From NCBI RefSeq assembly GCF_014652695.1, contig NZ_BMZH01000008.1:1-64000 (forward strand): 64,000 bases of DNA. Reading direction: 5' to 3'. The DNA is from Algimonas arctica (GTDB taxonomy: Bacteria; Pseudomonadota; Alphaproteobacteria; Caulobacterales; Maricaulaceae). The translations under genes and the position numbers were made by a program. A model generated the notes under the pieces. That model saw only the letters and a program-made list of their open reading frames with translations, made no database searches and was not told the origin of the DNA. Positions 51,560 through 60,367 of the stretch are shown here, piece by piece (position 1 is the first letter of the stretch; each line of letters starts with the position of its first letter).

Positions 51560-51590
51560 AGTTGTATAGACAATCAGTTGTGATTGCAAC
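51560..51590. promoter_or_regulatory. Probable MarR operator region between hppD and marR
   Basis: The 84-bp divergent intergenic region holds an AGTTGT direct repeat (51560 and 51576, 16 bp apart) and the dyad TTGTATAGACAA at 51562-51573. GTTGCA (51543) and TGCAAC (51585) form a wider inverted repeat. The arrangement suits a MarR-type repressor controlling both genes. Confidence 0.45.
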
Positions 51591-51611
51591 TTTTAACTAG
51601 GGGACGGCCTC

Positions 51612-52097
51612 ATGAGCAGTATGAATAGTCCTATGAAATCCGCCCCTGAGACTGAAGGGCTTCCACAGAGCCTCCCGCTTGATGATAGCGTGGCCTATAA
51701 GGTCACTGTGATCGCAGATCTCATCGCGCGCCGCGTCTCACATGTGGCCGCAACGGTCGGTGGAATCAACCTTAGCCAATGGCGCGTCCTCGCGGCGATT
51801 GGCGATCAAGAAGGCCGGACGGCGAGCCAGGTCGTCGACATGACGCCGATGGATAAAGGCATTGTCTCACGCGCCGTCGCCAGTCTCGTGACACAAGGTT
51901 ACCTCATTCGGCAGGCGTCTGATCAAGATGGTCGCGTGTCTCACCTCTATATGACGACCAGTGGACGCGAGACATTTTCGCATATTGTGAGGGAACTTGA
52001 TCGCACCGGAGCGACAGGTGAAATGATCTTGGCGGACGCAAAACGTGACGCTTTGTTGAAAAACTTAGACCAAATAATCCGGGAATTCCCACGATAA
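51612..52097 (+). CDS. MarR family transcriptional regulator
   Basis: The 161-residue product has the winged-helix core: LSQWRVLAAIGDQEGRTASQVVDMTPMDKGIVSRAVASLVTQGYLIR, then a wing with DGRVSHLYMT. It is divergent from hppD and is likely to repress the aromatic operon and itself, relieved by an aromatic intermediate; the ligand is inference. Confidence 0.9.
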   Translation: MSSMNSPMKSAPETEGLPQSLPLDDSVAYKVTVIADLIARRVSHVAATVGGINLSQWRVLAAIGDQEGRTASQVVDMTPMDKGIVSRAVASLVTQGYLIRQASDQDGRVSHLYMTTSGRETFSHIVRELDRTGATGEMILADAKRDALLKNLDQIIREFPR

Positions 52098-52138
52098 AAA
52101 CAAATGAAATCAAACGCTAATGCCAGATACCACGTAAC

Positions 52139-52150
52139 CTAATGCATTAG
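52139..52150. promoter_or_regulatory. 12-bp perfect palindrome upstream of WS/DGAT gene
   Basis: CTAATGCATTAG lies 54 bp before the acyltransferase start, and a half copy CTAATGC lies about 20 bp upstream. It could be an operator or promoter element. Confidence 0.35.
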
Positions 52151-52203
52151 TATGACTCCTCTAATTTTCTCGTGTAGGCTTGAAAAAAAATAAGGGGAAC
52201 AGA

Positions 52204-53781
52204 ATGAAACAGATGCAGGGTCTCGACTCGGTTTTCGTGTCGATGGAGCGCGAAGCGGCTCCCGTTCATATTGGCTCGCTTCTCATCTATGACCCAAGCA
52301 CAGCCAAAGACGGCTTCGTGCGCTTCAAAGACATCTTGTCCTTCATCGAATCCCGTCTGCATATGTCAGATACAATGCGCCAGAAGATGGTCAAAGTCCC
52401 CTTCGGGATTGACTACCCCTATTGGGTTCAGGACAGTAATTTCGATATTGAATATCATTGTCGTCATATCGCTTTGCCGAAACCCGGTGATTGGCGACAG
52501 CTCTGCATTCAAGCAGCCCGCATATTTGCCCGTCCCTTGGACCTGAACCGCCCACCGTGGGAATTTACGATCATCGAAGGGCTAGACAACATCCCCGGCG
52601 TGCCCAAAGGCTCCTACGCCATGCTGACAAAAGTCCACCACGCGGCCATCGACGGCGTGTCGGGCGTGGACATGATGAACGTTCTGCACACATTGACGAA
52701 TGACGATACGGAAATACTGCCCCGCGATAATTGGAGACCTGAACCGGACCCCAGCCAGATTGGCATGTTCGCCCGCGGCTATGCCCGCAGCCTACTCAAT
52801 CCAGTTCGCCAAGCGATGGCCATGCGTCATGCAGCCCCGGGCATGGTCCGTGCGGCCAAAGGACTGATCCAGCGGGATTTCGACTTTAGCGCGCTGATGA
52901 AAGCGCCAAAAACGCGGTTTAACGGCGTCGTGTCACCGCACCGCATGTTTGATGCGCGCACGTTTGACATGAAAGACATAAAGCGCATTCGCGCGCTCGC
53001 CACAGGCTCAACATTGAACGATGTTATGCTCTCTGTCGTTGGCGGCTCGATGCGTCTCTATCTCGATCATTACGGCGAACTCCCCGACACGTCGGTCACA
53101 ACGATGGCCCCGATTTCAGTTCGGTCCGATAATGAGAAGAACACAGCAGGTAATCAGGTCGCGGCGATGTTCGTACCATTGGGCTCGCATATCCCGTCCG
53201 CACAAGAACGTATTCGCTATGTGACGGAAGAAACGGTCAAAGCGAAATCCTTCACGACCGCTCTTGGCGCACGGCAAATGGCCGAAATGTCAAAGCTTGC
53301 GCCCGCCCCGGTTATGAATATCGGCGCGATGCTCTATTCCCGGTTTAAACTGGCCGATCATATCAAGCCTATCATCAATACGGTCGTCACCAATGTCCCG
53401 GGACCGCCCGTGCCTATCTATTCAGCGGGCGCGAAACTGATCGGGATGCACGGTATGTTGTGCCTCGTCGACGGGGTGAAATTGGGCCATGTGATCCACA
53501 GTTATTGTGGTGAAATCACCGTGAACTTCACGGCCTGCCGTAGCGCCATTCCAGACCCCGATTTCTATTCGGAATGTATCCAGAACAGTTTTGAGGCTCA
53601 TTTGGCCGCCGCCGCCGCGCTGGAAAAATCCACGAATAGTAAGGCAGCTGCAGGCGCCACACCCACGGCTGAGAAAAAGCCTGTCAAAAAACCTGTGAAA
53701 GCCGCAACGAAAACAGTCAGAACCAAGACTATCATTACAAAATCAGCGGACACGAAAGCGGCCAACAGCCATTCGGGCTAA
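52204..53781 (+). CDS. Wax ester synthase / diacylglycerol acyltransferase (WS/DGAT)
   Basis: The enzyme esterifies acyl-CoA with fatty alcohols or diacylglycerol to make storage wax or triglyceride. The 525-residue product has the catalytic HHxxxDG motif (KVHHAAIDGVSGVDM), NDVMLSVVGGSMR, and the conserved NVPGPP block near the end of the catalytic part. A Lys/Ala/Thr-rich tail of about 45 residues follows, which most homologs lack. AAGGGG precedes ATG 52204. Confidence 0.9.
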   Translation: MKQMQGLDSVFVSMEREAAPVHIGSLLIYDPSTAKDGFVRFKDILSFIESRLHMSDTMRQKMVKVPFGIDYPYWVQDSNFDIEYHCRHIALPKPGDWRQLCIQAARIFARPLDLNRPPWEFTIIEGLDNIPGVPKGSYAMLTKVHHAAIDGVSGVDMMNVLHTLTNDDTEILPRDNWRPEPDPSQIGMFARGYARSLLNPVRQAMAMRHAAPGMVRAAKGLIQRDFDFSALMKAPKTRFNGVVSPHRMFDARTFDMKDIKRIRALATGSTLNDVMLSVVGGSMRLYLDHYGELPDTSVTTMAPISVRSDNEKNTAGNQVAAMFVPLGSHIPSAQERIRYVTEETVKAKSFTTALGARQMAEMSKLAPAPVMNIGAMLYSRFKLADHIKPIINTVVTNVPGPPVPIYSAGAKLIGMHGMLCLVDGVKLGHVIHSYCGEITVNFTACRSAIPDPDFYSECIQNSFEAHLAAAAALEKSTNSKAAAGATPTAEKKPVKKPVKAATKTVRTKTIITKSADTKAANSHSG

Positions 53782-53856
53782 CCGATGCGCCGAAATTCGT
53801 TAACCAACAATCGCGTAAGAATACATAAGGCAGCCCCCTAGGGGTCGCCGACGATC

Positions 53857-54627
53857 ATGACGAAAGACGATATGAGCAGAACCATGGCCAGCAAAGCACC
53901 GTCCCTTCTTTGGACACTCACTGAAGGACGAAGCCTCTTTGAGCTTAATTCCTTTTATGCCCTCCGCCTCTTGATGAAGCGGCTGCCCAAAGGCGACGGT
54001 CATCCAGTCATTGCCCTGCCCGGCTTTGTCGCGAGCGATCGGTCAACCCAACCGATGCGCCGCTTACTCACCGATCTCGGATATTCAACTTATGGCTGGG
54101 GCCTCGGGCGAAACCTGAAATTCAATGACCAGCGCGAAGGCGAAATGCGCGATCTCCTCAAGACTGTGCATGAACGTGAGAGCCAGAAAGTCACACTGAT
54201 TGGCTGGAGCCTTGGCGGCGTATTTGCGCGCGAAATGGCCAAGCATAATCCTGACGCGGTCCGCAGTGTCATCACACTCGGCAGTCCGATTTCGGGCGAC
54301 ATGGATCAAACCAATGCCAGTCGTTTATATGAATTCATGAACGGCGCACCGACAAAAGATATGCAAACGCGACTGTCCACGCTCTCCGTCGCGCCCCCGG
54401 TACCAACAACGTCCGTTTACTCGAAAACCGACGGCATCGTCGCGTGGCGCGGGTCAATCCAAGCCCCTGGTGGCCAGACAGAAAATATCCGCGTCCCGGC
54501 CAGCCATACGGGTCTCGGCGTCAATCCGTTGGTCATGAATATTCTGGCTGATCGTCTCGCCCAACCAGAGGGTGACTGGGCACCGTTTGAAGCCGAGGGC
54601 CTGAAACGCTTTATCTACCGCAAATAG
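53857..54627 (+). CDS. Alpha/beta hydrolase (lipase-like)
   Basis: The 256-residue product has HPVIALPGFVASDRST (oxyanion region), the nucleophile elbow GWSLGGVFA, Asp in YSKTDGIVAWR and a His in ASHTGLGVNP, all placed as in triacylglycerol lipases. It follows the WS/DGAT gene by 75 bp on the same strand, so it may turn over the same storage lipids. No signal peptide is seen, so it is likely cytoplasmic. Confidence 0.85.
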   Translation: MTKDDMSRTMASKAPSLLWTLTEGRSLFELNSFYALRLLMKRLPKGDGHPVIALPGFVASDRSTQPMRRLLTDLGYSTYGWGLGRNLKFNDQREGEMRDLLKTVHERESQKVTLIGWSLGGVFAREMAKHNPDAVRSVITLGSPISGDMDQTNASRLYEFMNGAPTKDMQTRLSTLSVAPPVPTTSVYSKTDGIVAWRGSIQAPGGQTENIRVPASHTGLGVNPLVMNILADRLAQPEGDWAPFEAEGLKRFIYRK

Positions 54628-54636
54628 GTCGAAGGC

Positions 54637-55653
54637 TTAGAAACGGTAACTCACCCGCAACGCGTCCTGACAGAACAGGTCCAACTCGACGAGGCAAACA
54701 CGTTCGATCGCGTCCACGATCTCATCCAGTGACGCGCGTCGACCATTGGCGACCACCATGGCGTGCTCCAGCGCCCCAATATAAGTCTCATAACGACCTT
54801 GGGACTGTTCTTGTAGCAAGGCATTATCGGTAATGGCCTTCGTCGCGCCGGAAATGAACAGTGTGATCGCGGCAAAGTCGACCCAATGTGTTGGCAAGTC
54901 GTGCGCTGGATCAAAAATTTTGATGCCCAACGATATAAAAGCCAGCGTGACGGCTGAGAAATACATCACGTCTTGCAGAGAGGTGACGCTGCGCATTTTG
55001 CCGCGCAAAGACGCGACCTCACTACTGGCAAAATTGATCTGATAGCGGACGCGCAATTCTTCGAACGCTTCTCGCGCTTGAGCCGCCATCGTCGGGTCCG
55101 CGTCGCCTAACTTTTCATGGTCTGGCGTATCCAGTGCTTTGTCCGGACTAAACCGTTCCAACACGGCCATACCAGCGTTCAGATCATTCTCTAAGCGCGA
55201 TAAATGCCGTGACGTGAATTCTGTCACAGCCGTTTGAAGCCCCGCCTTATCCCGCACATTATCGCCAAGATGGAAGCTCTGAAATTTCAAACTCCGGATC
55301 CGCTCACACGCGAACCGATTGAGCAACCAGACTTGCTTTTGCCGTGTCACAATGATCATCGCCTGCATCGCAATCCCAAGGATCGCCAAGACCGCCGCGC
55401 CGAGCGTGAGGGATGTCGTCCACCGGGTTGCGTCCAAAACGAGCGCATCTGAAATCGTATAAATCGCGCTGATCGCGATCAACAAGATCGCGAACCGGCC
55501 GACGCGGTGATATATCCGTTTGGCGCGCACCGCCTTCGCCTCATGCTGGTGAAAGGCCTCATCAAGCAGCGAATTTTCGAGCAATGGGCCAATATCCGCA
55601 AAGCGCGCCTGCGTGGCGTCACTGGGGAACATATCTCGATTGGCGATATTCAT
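54637..55653 (-). CDS. Four-TM membrane protein, SLATT/DUF4231-like
   Basis: The 338-residue product has TM segments near residues 53-71, 80-102, 229-246 and 257-275, arranged as two TM pairs, each followed by a helical stretch: WLLNRFACERIRSLKF after the first, QGRYETYIGALEHAM after the second. The pair-plus-charged-helix pattern resembles SLATT/DUF4231 effector-type proteins, but the match is by eye only and unproven. GGAG seven bases before ATG 55653 fixes the start. It is divergent from the protease gene, sharing a 130-bp promoter region. Confidence 0.6.
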   Translation of the reverse strand: MNIANRDMFPSDATQARFADIGPLLENSLLDEAFHQHEAKAVRAKRIYHRVGRFAILLIAISAIYTISDALVLDATRWTTSLTLGAAVLAILGIAMQAMIIVTRQKQVWLLNRFACERIRSLKFQSFHLGDNVRDKAGLQTAVTEFTSRHLSRLENDLNAGMAVLERFSPDKALDTPDHEKLGDADPTMAAQAREAFEELRVRYQINFASSEVASLRGKMRSVTSLQDVMYFSAVTLAFISLGIKIFDPAHDLPTHWVDFAAITLFISGATKAITDNALLQEQSQGRYETYIGALEHAMVVANGRRASLDEIVDAIERVCLVELDLFCQDALRVSYRF

Positions 55654-55783
55654 AACGCGCTCCTGCTTGCCACGGCCTATCAGCTTGCGAGCCCGGAGCA
55701 AGCATAGGCACGAAGAAAGCCGCCCATAGATTATTTGTTCAAAACAGGTTTGGGTGATAGCAACTTACGCAGGGGCGCAACTT

Positions 55784-57901
55784 ATGATTCAGATCTTTTT
55801 TCGGACCAAACTCAGCGCGTTCCTCGCGATCCCGGTCGCGCTCTCCGCCTGCACGACTGTGTCGAACCCTGCAGAATTAGCCGCACACTACGACCCCAAC
55901 TCAAGCTCAGAGGCGACACAAACAATGGCCGTGACGCCAGCGATGGTATCGGACCATCGTTTGGTCGATCTACCGCTCGTCATGCTCGACAAGATTGAAC
56001 AGAAGACGGCCTTTGCGGTCGATCCCAATCCTTTTTCGCCTTTAACCCCAGATGAAATCGCCGCAGAAGTGGCCGAGCAACAGCGGATCAGCCTTGAAAT
56101 AGATCAAAAAATAGCGGCGCGTGAAGCGGCAGAAGCCGCAGGTCTGTGTGAGGGTGCGCGGGAAGATATGCCGCTAATTTGCCACTATATATCGACGCCC
56201 GCCTCAATGAACGCCATCACGATCCCTCGGTTTGCAGCCCCCTTTCAAGTGCAATTTTTGATGAATGAACAAGGCGCGCCGACCGATTTATTACTCGCGA
56301 AGTTTCCAAATCTGCAGGAATGGGAAGCGCGCCATGTCTGCGGCGGGTCACTCATCGCAGCTGGCTGGGCCCTGACCGCAGCACATTGTTTTGTCGCGCC
56401 GAATGCAGATCGAAGCGGGTTTAGCGTTCCAACTTTCGCCTACTCAATGCGCTTGGACGTCGAAAACATTGCCACAACACAGTCCAAAACTTTAAAGGTT
56501 GCCGACATTATCATTCACCCGAGTTACGACATTAAAACCAATTTGAATGATCTCGCTTTGGTCAAATTCGACACTGACGATTTGGCGTCACAGGGTAGAA
56601 TATCGTGGTTCGAAGGAACGGGCATTTCGAAAGACAACCGTCTTTATGATGTCACGCTCACGCCGCAAGGGATCGCAATCGAAGACATTAATTCACAGAA
56701 ACTGTTGCTGGACCCCAAAACACGCAGACTGTCTCAGAACAATTTCGCGGCGGTTGATCGTCCCGAACAAAGGCCGCGATACATCGCAGAGCACCAGACT
56801 ACTGGCAAAATTTACGTTACGGACATGACCACAGGTGTCCGGACGGAAATTGGTCGGAATGCCATGGAGTTTTCTAAAGAAGGTGTCAGCTCAGACGGAA
56901 CGCGGGTCATTTTGATTGGCAATAAAGGGCGCGGCGAAGTCTGGAGTGTTCCGCAAAAACGCCGCCTCGCCATCTTCGACGTCCTTCCCGTCTTTTACCC
57001 GCGTGATGCAATCCACTTTTCTAGGGACGGGAAAAAATTCCACCTTTGGTCTCGAAATGGTGAAAGCCAAATTCGCGAAACAGACTCTGGAAAACTCCTA
57101 AAAACGATCAATCATAGTCTGCCCGTCTATGATGCCAAACAGGGTCCAGAGCGACTGATCATTATTGAGGGTGAGTTAGGCAGTGTGGAACTTTTGGACA
57201 TCGACACTGAGACCGTGCCGTTCAGAGCCTTTCATGGCGGTTACATCGTCAAAACTGACTTTAATGAGGACAGTCTGCTGACGTGGACAGATGATGGTCG
57301 CGTCCGGCTCTTTGATCTGAAAACCGGCGAACAAACCTTGCACTATATCCATACCGCCGAAGTCCTCGATCGGACCACCTTTGCCGCGGTGCCTAACGAC
57401 CCGGCCCGCATTCAGACGGTTCGTTTGGGTATCGCCAACCCTGATCCTGATCTTGAGGAATATTTGTCCGCTTATGGTTGGGGCAAAACCCATTTTGAGA
57501 GAACGAATGTTGCCTCTGCCCTGTTGCGGAAATTATCCCTCACCGCGATTAGTTGGGACGCGTGCAATGAGCTGCGTGACAAAAGAAACGCGACGAACGC
57601 CGCAAGAACGGGCCGGACAATTCGACCATCACAGACAGACCCAAGCGCATTTTGCGCCCTTGGATCGGGCCGCAAAACCTGTCGCGGTGATAGCGGCGGC
57701 CCGATCCTGTCTGGAACAGATTTAATCGGTGTGGTTAGCCGAGGGTCCGGTCTCTGTTGGTCCGACGACGCGCCAACAACTTTCGCGTCAGTCCCGAAGG
57801 CGACAGACTGGATTAAAGACGTCGTCTGCAATGTCACGCCGAATGACGGTCAAGCGACCTACCTGCCCGCGCTTTGCGCCGCGACAGACCCCATGAGCTA
57901 G
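55784..57901 (+). CDS. Trypsin-like lipoprotein with inserted beta-propeller domain
   Basis: The 705-residue product has a lipobox (ALSAC), a 150-residue N-terminal region, and a peptidase S1 domain split by an insertion. Catalytic His201 is in LTAAHCF, Asp256 in NDLALVKF and Ser637 in CRGDSGGP; the Cys186-Cys202 disulfide of the family is kept. In chymotrypsin Asp and Ser are 93 residues apart, here 381: residues about 283-545 form four or more WD-like strands (KIYVTDMTTGV, VRLFDLKTGEQ) before the trypsin GWG motif resumes at 565. The residue aligning with specificity position 189 is Lys631, not Asp. Upstream AGGGG supports ATG 55784. Substrate is unknown; the lipid anchor implies the periplasm. 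Confidence 0.85.
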   Translation: MIQIFFRTKLSAFLAIPVALSACTTVSNPAELAAHYDPNSSSEATQTMAVTPAMVSDHRLVDLPLVMLDKIEQKTAFAVDPNPFSPLTPDEIAAEVAEQQRISLEIDQKIAAREAAEAAGLCEGAREDMPLICHYISTPASMNAITIPRFAAPFQVQFLMNEQGAPTDLLLAKFPNLQEWEARHVCGGSLIAAGWALTAAHCFVAPNADRSGFSVPTFAYSMRLDVENIATTQSKTLKVADIIIHPSYDIKTNLNDLALVKFDTDDLASQGRISWFEGTGISKDNRLYDVTLTPQGIAIEDINSQKLLLDPKTRRLSQNNFAAVDRPEQRPRYIAEHQTTGKIYVTDMTTGVRTEIGRNAMEFSKEGVSSDGTRVILIGNKGRGEVWSVPQKRRLAIFDVLPVFYPRDAIHFSRDGKKFHLWSRNGESQIRETDSGKLLKTINHSLPVYDAKQGPERLIIIEGELGSVELLDIDTETVPFRAFHGGYIVKTDFNEDSLLTWTDDGRVRLFDLKTGEQTLHYIHTAEVLDRTTFAAVPNDPARIQTVRLGIANPDPDLEEYLSAYGWGKTHFERTNVASALLRKLSLTAISWDACNELRDKRNATNAARTGRTIRPSQTDPSAFCALGSGRKTCRGDSGGPILSGTDLIGVVSRGSGLCWSDDAPTTFASVPKATDWIKDVVCNVTPNDGQATYLPALCAATDPMS

Positions 57902-57908
57902 GCTCAGC

Positions 57909-58268
57909 CTATTCGTTGGTGCCACCTTGGATAATCACGCCTGAGCCGCCGCCTTCGACACAGTCGCCATTGTCATCCAGCACCTCACAGGCGCAGCTGC
58001 CATCAGGCGCAATTACGGCACAAACTGAGGTGTCGCCTTGAATAATAACACCGGATCCGCCGCCTTCGACGCAGTCACCATTCGCATCAGTTTTTTTGCA
58101 AGCACACGTATCATCCGGGCCGGGCACAGCGCATTCCATCTCCATTGTCTTCGTATTCATGTCGACGGCTTCCGTCACGGCCTTCGGTTCGGCGTCATCG
58201 ACGTTGTCTGCAGGTACACAGGCGGATAAAGCGAAGGCGGCAAGTGTGCCGAGAAGAATATGTTTCAT
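57909..58268 (-). CDS. Small lipoprotein of two 37-residue four-cysteine repeats
   Basis: The 119-residue product has a lipobox (LSAC at 14-17), an acidic linker, and two repeats (46-82 and 83-119) that match at 26 of 37 positions. Each repeat has Cys at relative positions 1, 10, 12 and 21 and ends in GDCVEGGGSGVIIQG. No family was recognised; the repeats could be disulfide-bonded or metal-binding. GGGAG precedes the ATG. It faces the trypsin-like gene tail-to-tail, 7 bp away, on the strand of the TIR gene behind it. Confidence 0.75.
   Translation of the reverse strand: MKHILLGTLAAFALSACVPADNVDDAEPKAVTEAVDMNTKTMEMECAVPGPDDTCACKKTDANGDCVEGGGSGVIIQGDTSVCAVIAPDGSCACEVLDDNGDCVEGGGSGVIIQGGTNE
57931..58152. 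repeat. Two tandem 111-bp coding repeats
   Basis: Copies begin at 57931 and 58042, with exact 111-bp periodicity, encoding the two 37-residue repeats of the small lipoprotein. Protein identity between copies is about 70%, so this is an old duplication. Confidence 0.75.
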
Positions 58269-58295
58269 GATGATGCTCCCGTTAATACGTTGATG

Positions 58296-60239
58296 CTAGT
58301 CGCCCAATCCCAAACGCACAAGCAGCGCGTTAAAATCATCGCGATCACGCAGGGGCCTTAAAGCCGGGTCGATCAAGGTGAGCGAAAGGCCTGTATCCTC
58401 AAGCCTCTCCGCTTTTAGCAATGTTTCCATAGCGGCGTCTACGTCCCCCATTTGAGCAAGGATTTGCGCCTGTTGATAGGCGGCAGCATCTCCAAATCGG
58501 TCCATCAGCGCCGTATAATAGCGCGCTGAGCCAACATTATCTTCGAGCCGCGCCGACCCAATCGCCTGACACGTATATTTTTCCATCAAGTTGGCTTCGT
58601 CCTGACAGGCGTCGAGGCCGCCACCGGCGTCACCGGAATAGATTTTCGCCAGACCGAGCCAGGCCCGCACCGTTAAACGGCTCGGATCCGACGCCAGAAC
58701 ATTCTGATAAAGTGTGATGGCGCGTTCGAATTGCCCGGCTGAATAATAGGCATAAGCCACCGTCTCCATCGCATTGGGATTGAGCGGATCGCGCGCCACC
58801 CCGCGCTGCGCCATACTGATCGCGTCCTCGGATCGACCGACACCGGCGAGATAGATCGCATAGCGGTTGATGTCTTTGACGAGCGTGAGCCCGATCCTCT
58901 CCGCTGTTTCCAAAATGGGTTTGGCCGCTTTGAAATCGGCGCGCCCTGAAATCAAAACAAAGCCGTACGTCATATGCGTACTCGCCACATCTGGCGCGAC
59001 CTCAACGCCTAATCGCGCGCTTTTTATGGCTTGCTCAATTAGACGCAATGATGCCGCCTTGTCCGGGCTCGTGGCCCCCTTATGGAGCAATATTTCGGCC
59101 AAGGCTGCGTGGGCGAGTCCGAATTGCGGGTCGAGTTCAACCGCCCGTCGGAACCGTTGCGTGGCAATGTCAATATTTTCAGGCGTCGCCGCACGGTAAA
59201 GGAGTTCATTGGCGCGCATATATTCGTCATACGCTTCGGGGTTTTCCGTTAAGCCGCCGAGCGGTTCCGAGGTCGAGTTCGTCATTATCTTGACAACATT
59301 TTGGATGATAACGTCCCGCACCACCGAAATTCGGTCCGCTAAATAGGGATAGGTTTCTATCCATTGCACAACACCCTTGCGACCATTGACCAAGCTCACC
59401 ACAAATTGTTGCCGCCCCTGCAATATTTCCAGACGGCCTTCCAAAATATGATCAACGCTCAGTGCTTTGGCGATCCGCGTCGGATCGGTACTTTCACGCG
59501 TCGCCTCTTGCGATGATGAGCGCGCGATGACCTCTAGCAAAGGGTTAATCGACAACCCGTCCCGGACGGCGGAAGCAAGACCGTCCGCAACATAGTCGAG
59601 AGACGGCTCACCCGCGCGGTTGAGAAACGGCAGGACGGCAATATTGCGACCGAGAGATCGTCCAGCCTCTTGGAACGTCCGCACGGTCAAGACCGTTCCA
59701 ACGACAGCCACGGCGCCGCCTGCCAGCATGAGCGTGCGGCGTGACATCCGGGGTCTTGAAGACACGGTCCCGCCAAAGCGGTTGGCGGGGTCCAGCGGCT
59801 CATATTCGCGGTCGTGCAGCTTGGCCAACCCCCGCATGAGTTCATCCTGCACGTCCGGTCGATTATACCATTTGCGCATATCAATGACTTGGAGTTGGCG
59901 GAAACCGAGCGGCGGCATAGTGCCATCCAAGGTGAGCGGGATCAGCCGTTCGCGCTCTCGACCACTCGTCGCTTCGTCCCGTACCCAATGCGATCCAACC
60001 GCCTGACGCGACCACAGCACAACGACGGCTTTGGCGGATTCGAGTGCTGCTTCCGTTTGGGACAGGAACTCCGTTCCGCCCTCAAGCATTCCGTCCCACC
60101 AAACATGATATCCTGCCGCTTCAATCGCGTCGATAATGGGTAGAGCTTGAGGTTGATCGGCGCGAGAATAGCTAAAAAATACCGTCGGTTTCACGACGGC
60201 CTCCTCACCTTGTTCTGTCTCTGGTTTACGAGCCGCCAT
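58296..60239 (-). CDS. TIR domain - TM - TolB-like - TPR protein
   Basis: The 647-residue product has an N-terminal TIR_2 domain (about 17-145): VFFSYSRAD, WWDGMLEGG, VVVLWSRQAV, and HWVRDEA whose Glu89 aligns with the catalytic Glu of TIR NADases. A basic RRTLM stretch and one TM (about 170-186) follow, then a TolB-like/FlgO-type domain (NIAVLPFLNRAG, DHILEGRLEI) and five or more TPRs. The RR before the TM predicts a cytoplasmic TIR and periplasmic TPRs. AAGGATATC before ATG 60239 fixes the start; an ATG 35 codons upstream is possible. It is upstream of the four-cysteine lipoprotein on the same strand. Confidence 0.85.
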   Translation of the reverse strand: MAARKPETEQGEEAVVKPTVFFSYSRADQPQALPIIDAIEAAGYHVWWDGMLEGGTEFLSQTEAALESAKAVVVLWSRQAVGSHWVRDEATSGRERERLIPLTLDGTMPPLGFRQLQVIDMRKWYNRPDVQDELMRGLAKLHDREYEPLDPANRFGGTVSSRPRMSRRTLMLAGGAVAVVGTVLTVRTFQEAGRSLGRNIAVLPFLNRAGEPSLDYVADGLASAVRDGLSINPLLEVIARSSSQEATRESTDPTRIAKALSVDHILEGRLEILQGRQQFVVSLVNGRKGVVQWIETYPYLADRISVVRDVIIQNVVKIMTNSTSEPLGGLTENPEAYDEYMRANELLYRAATPENIDIATQRFRRAVELDPQFGLAHAALAEILLHKGATSPDKAASLRLIEQAIKSARLGVEVAPDVASTHMTYGFVLISGRADFKAAKPILETAERIGLTLVKDINRYAIYLAGVGRSEDAISMAQRGVARDPLNPNAMETVAYAYYSAGQFERAITLYQNVLASDPSRLTVRAWLGLAKIYSGDAGGGLDACQDEANLMEKYTCQAIGSARLEDNVGSARYYTALMDRFGDAAAYQQAQILAQMGDVDAAMETLLKAERLEDTGLSLTLIDPALRPLRDRDDFNALLVRLGLGD

Positions 60240-60367
60240 GATATCCTTGCTTATCACCTTTAAAACAGCCCTTGGGTCTGCGCGCAACATAAACCGAGCG
60301 ATCAAGGCGTTACATTTGGATACACTCGATTGCTTGTTTTGCACGGTCCAGCGCGCGATCTAAGTTT

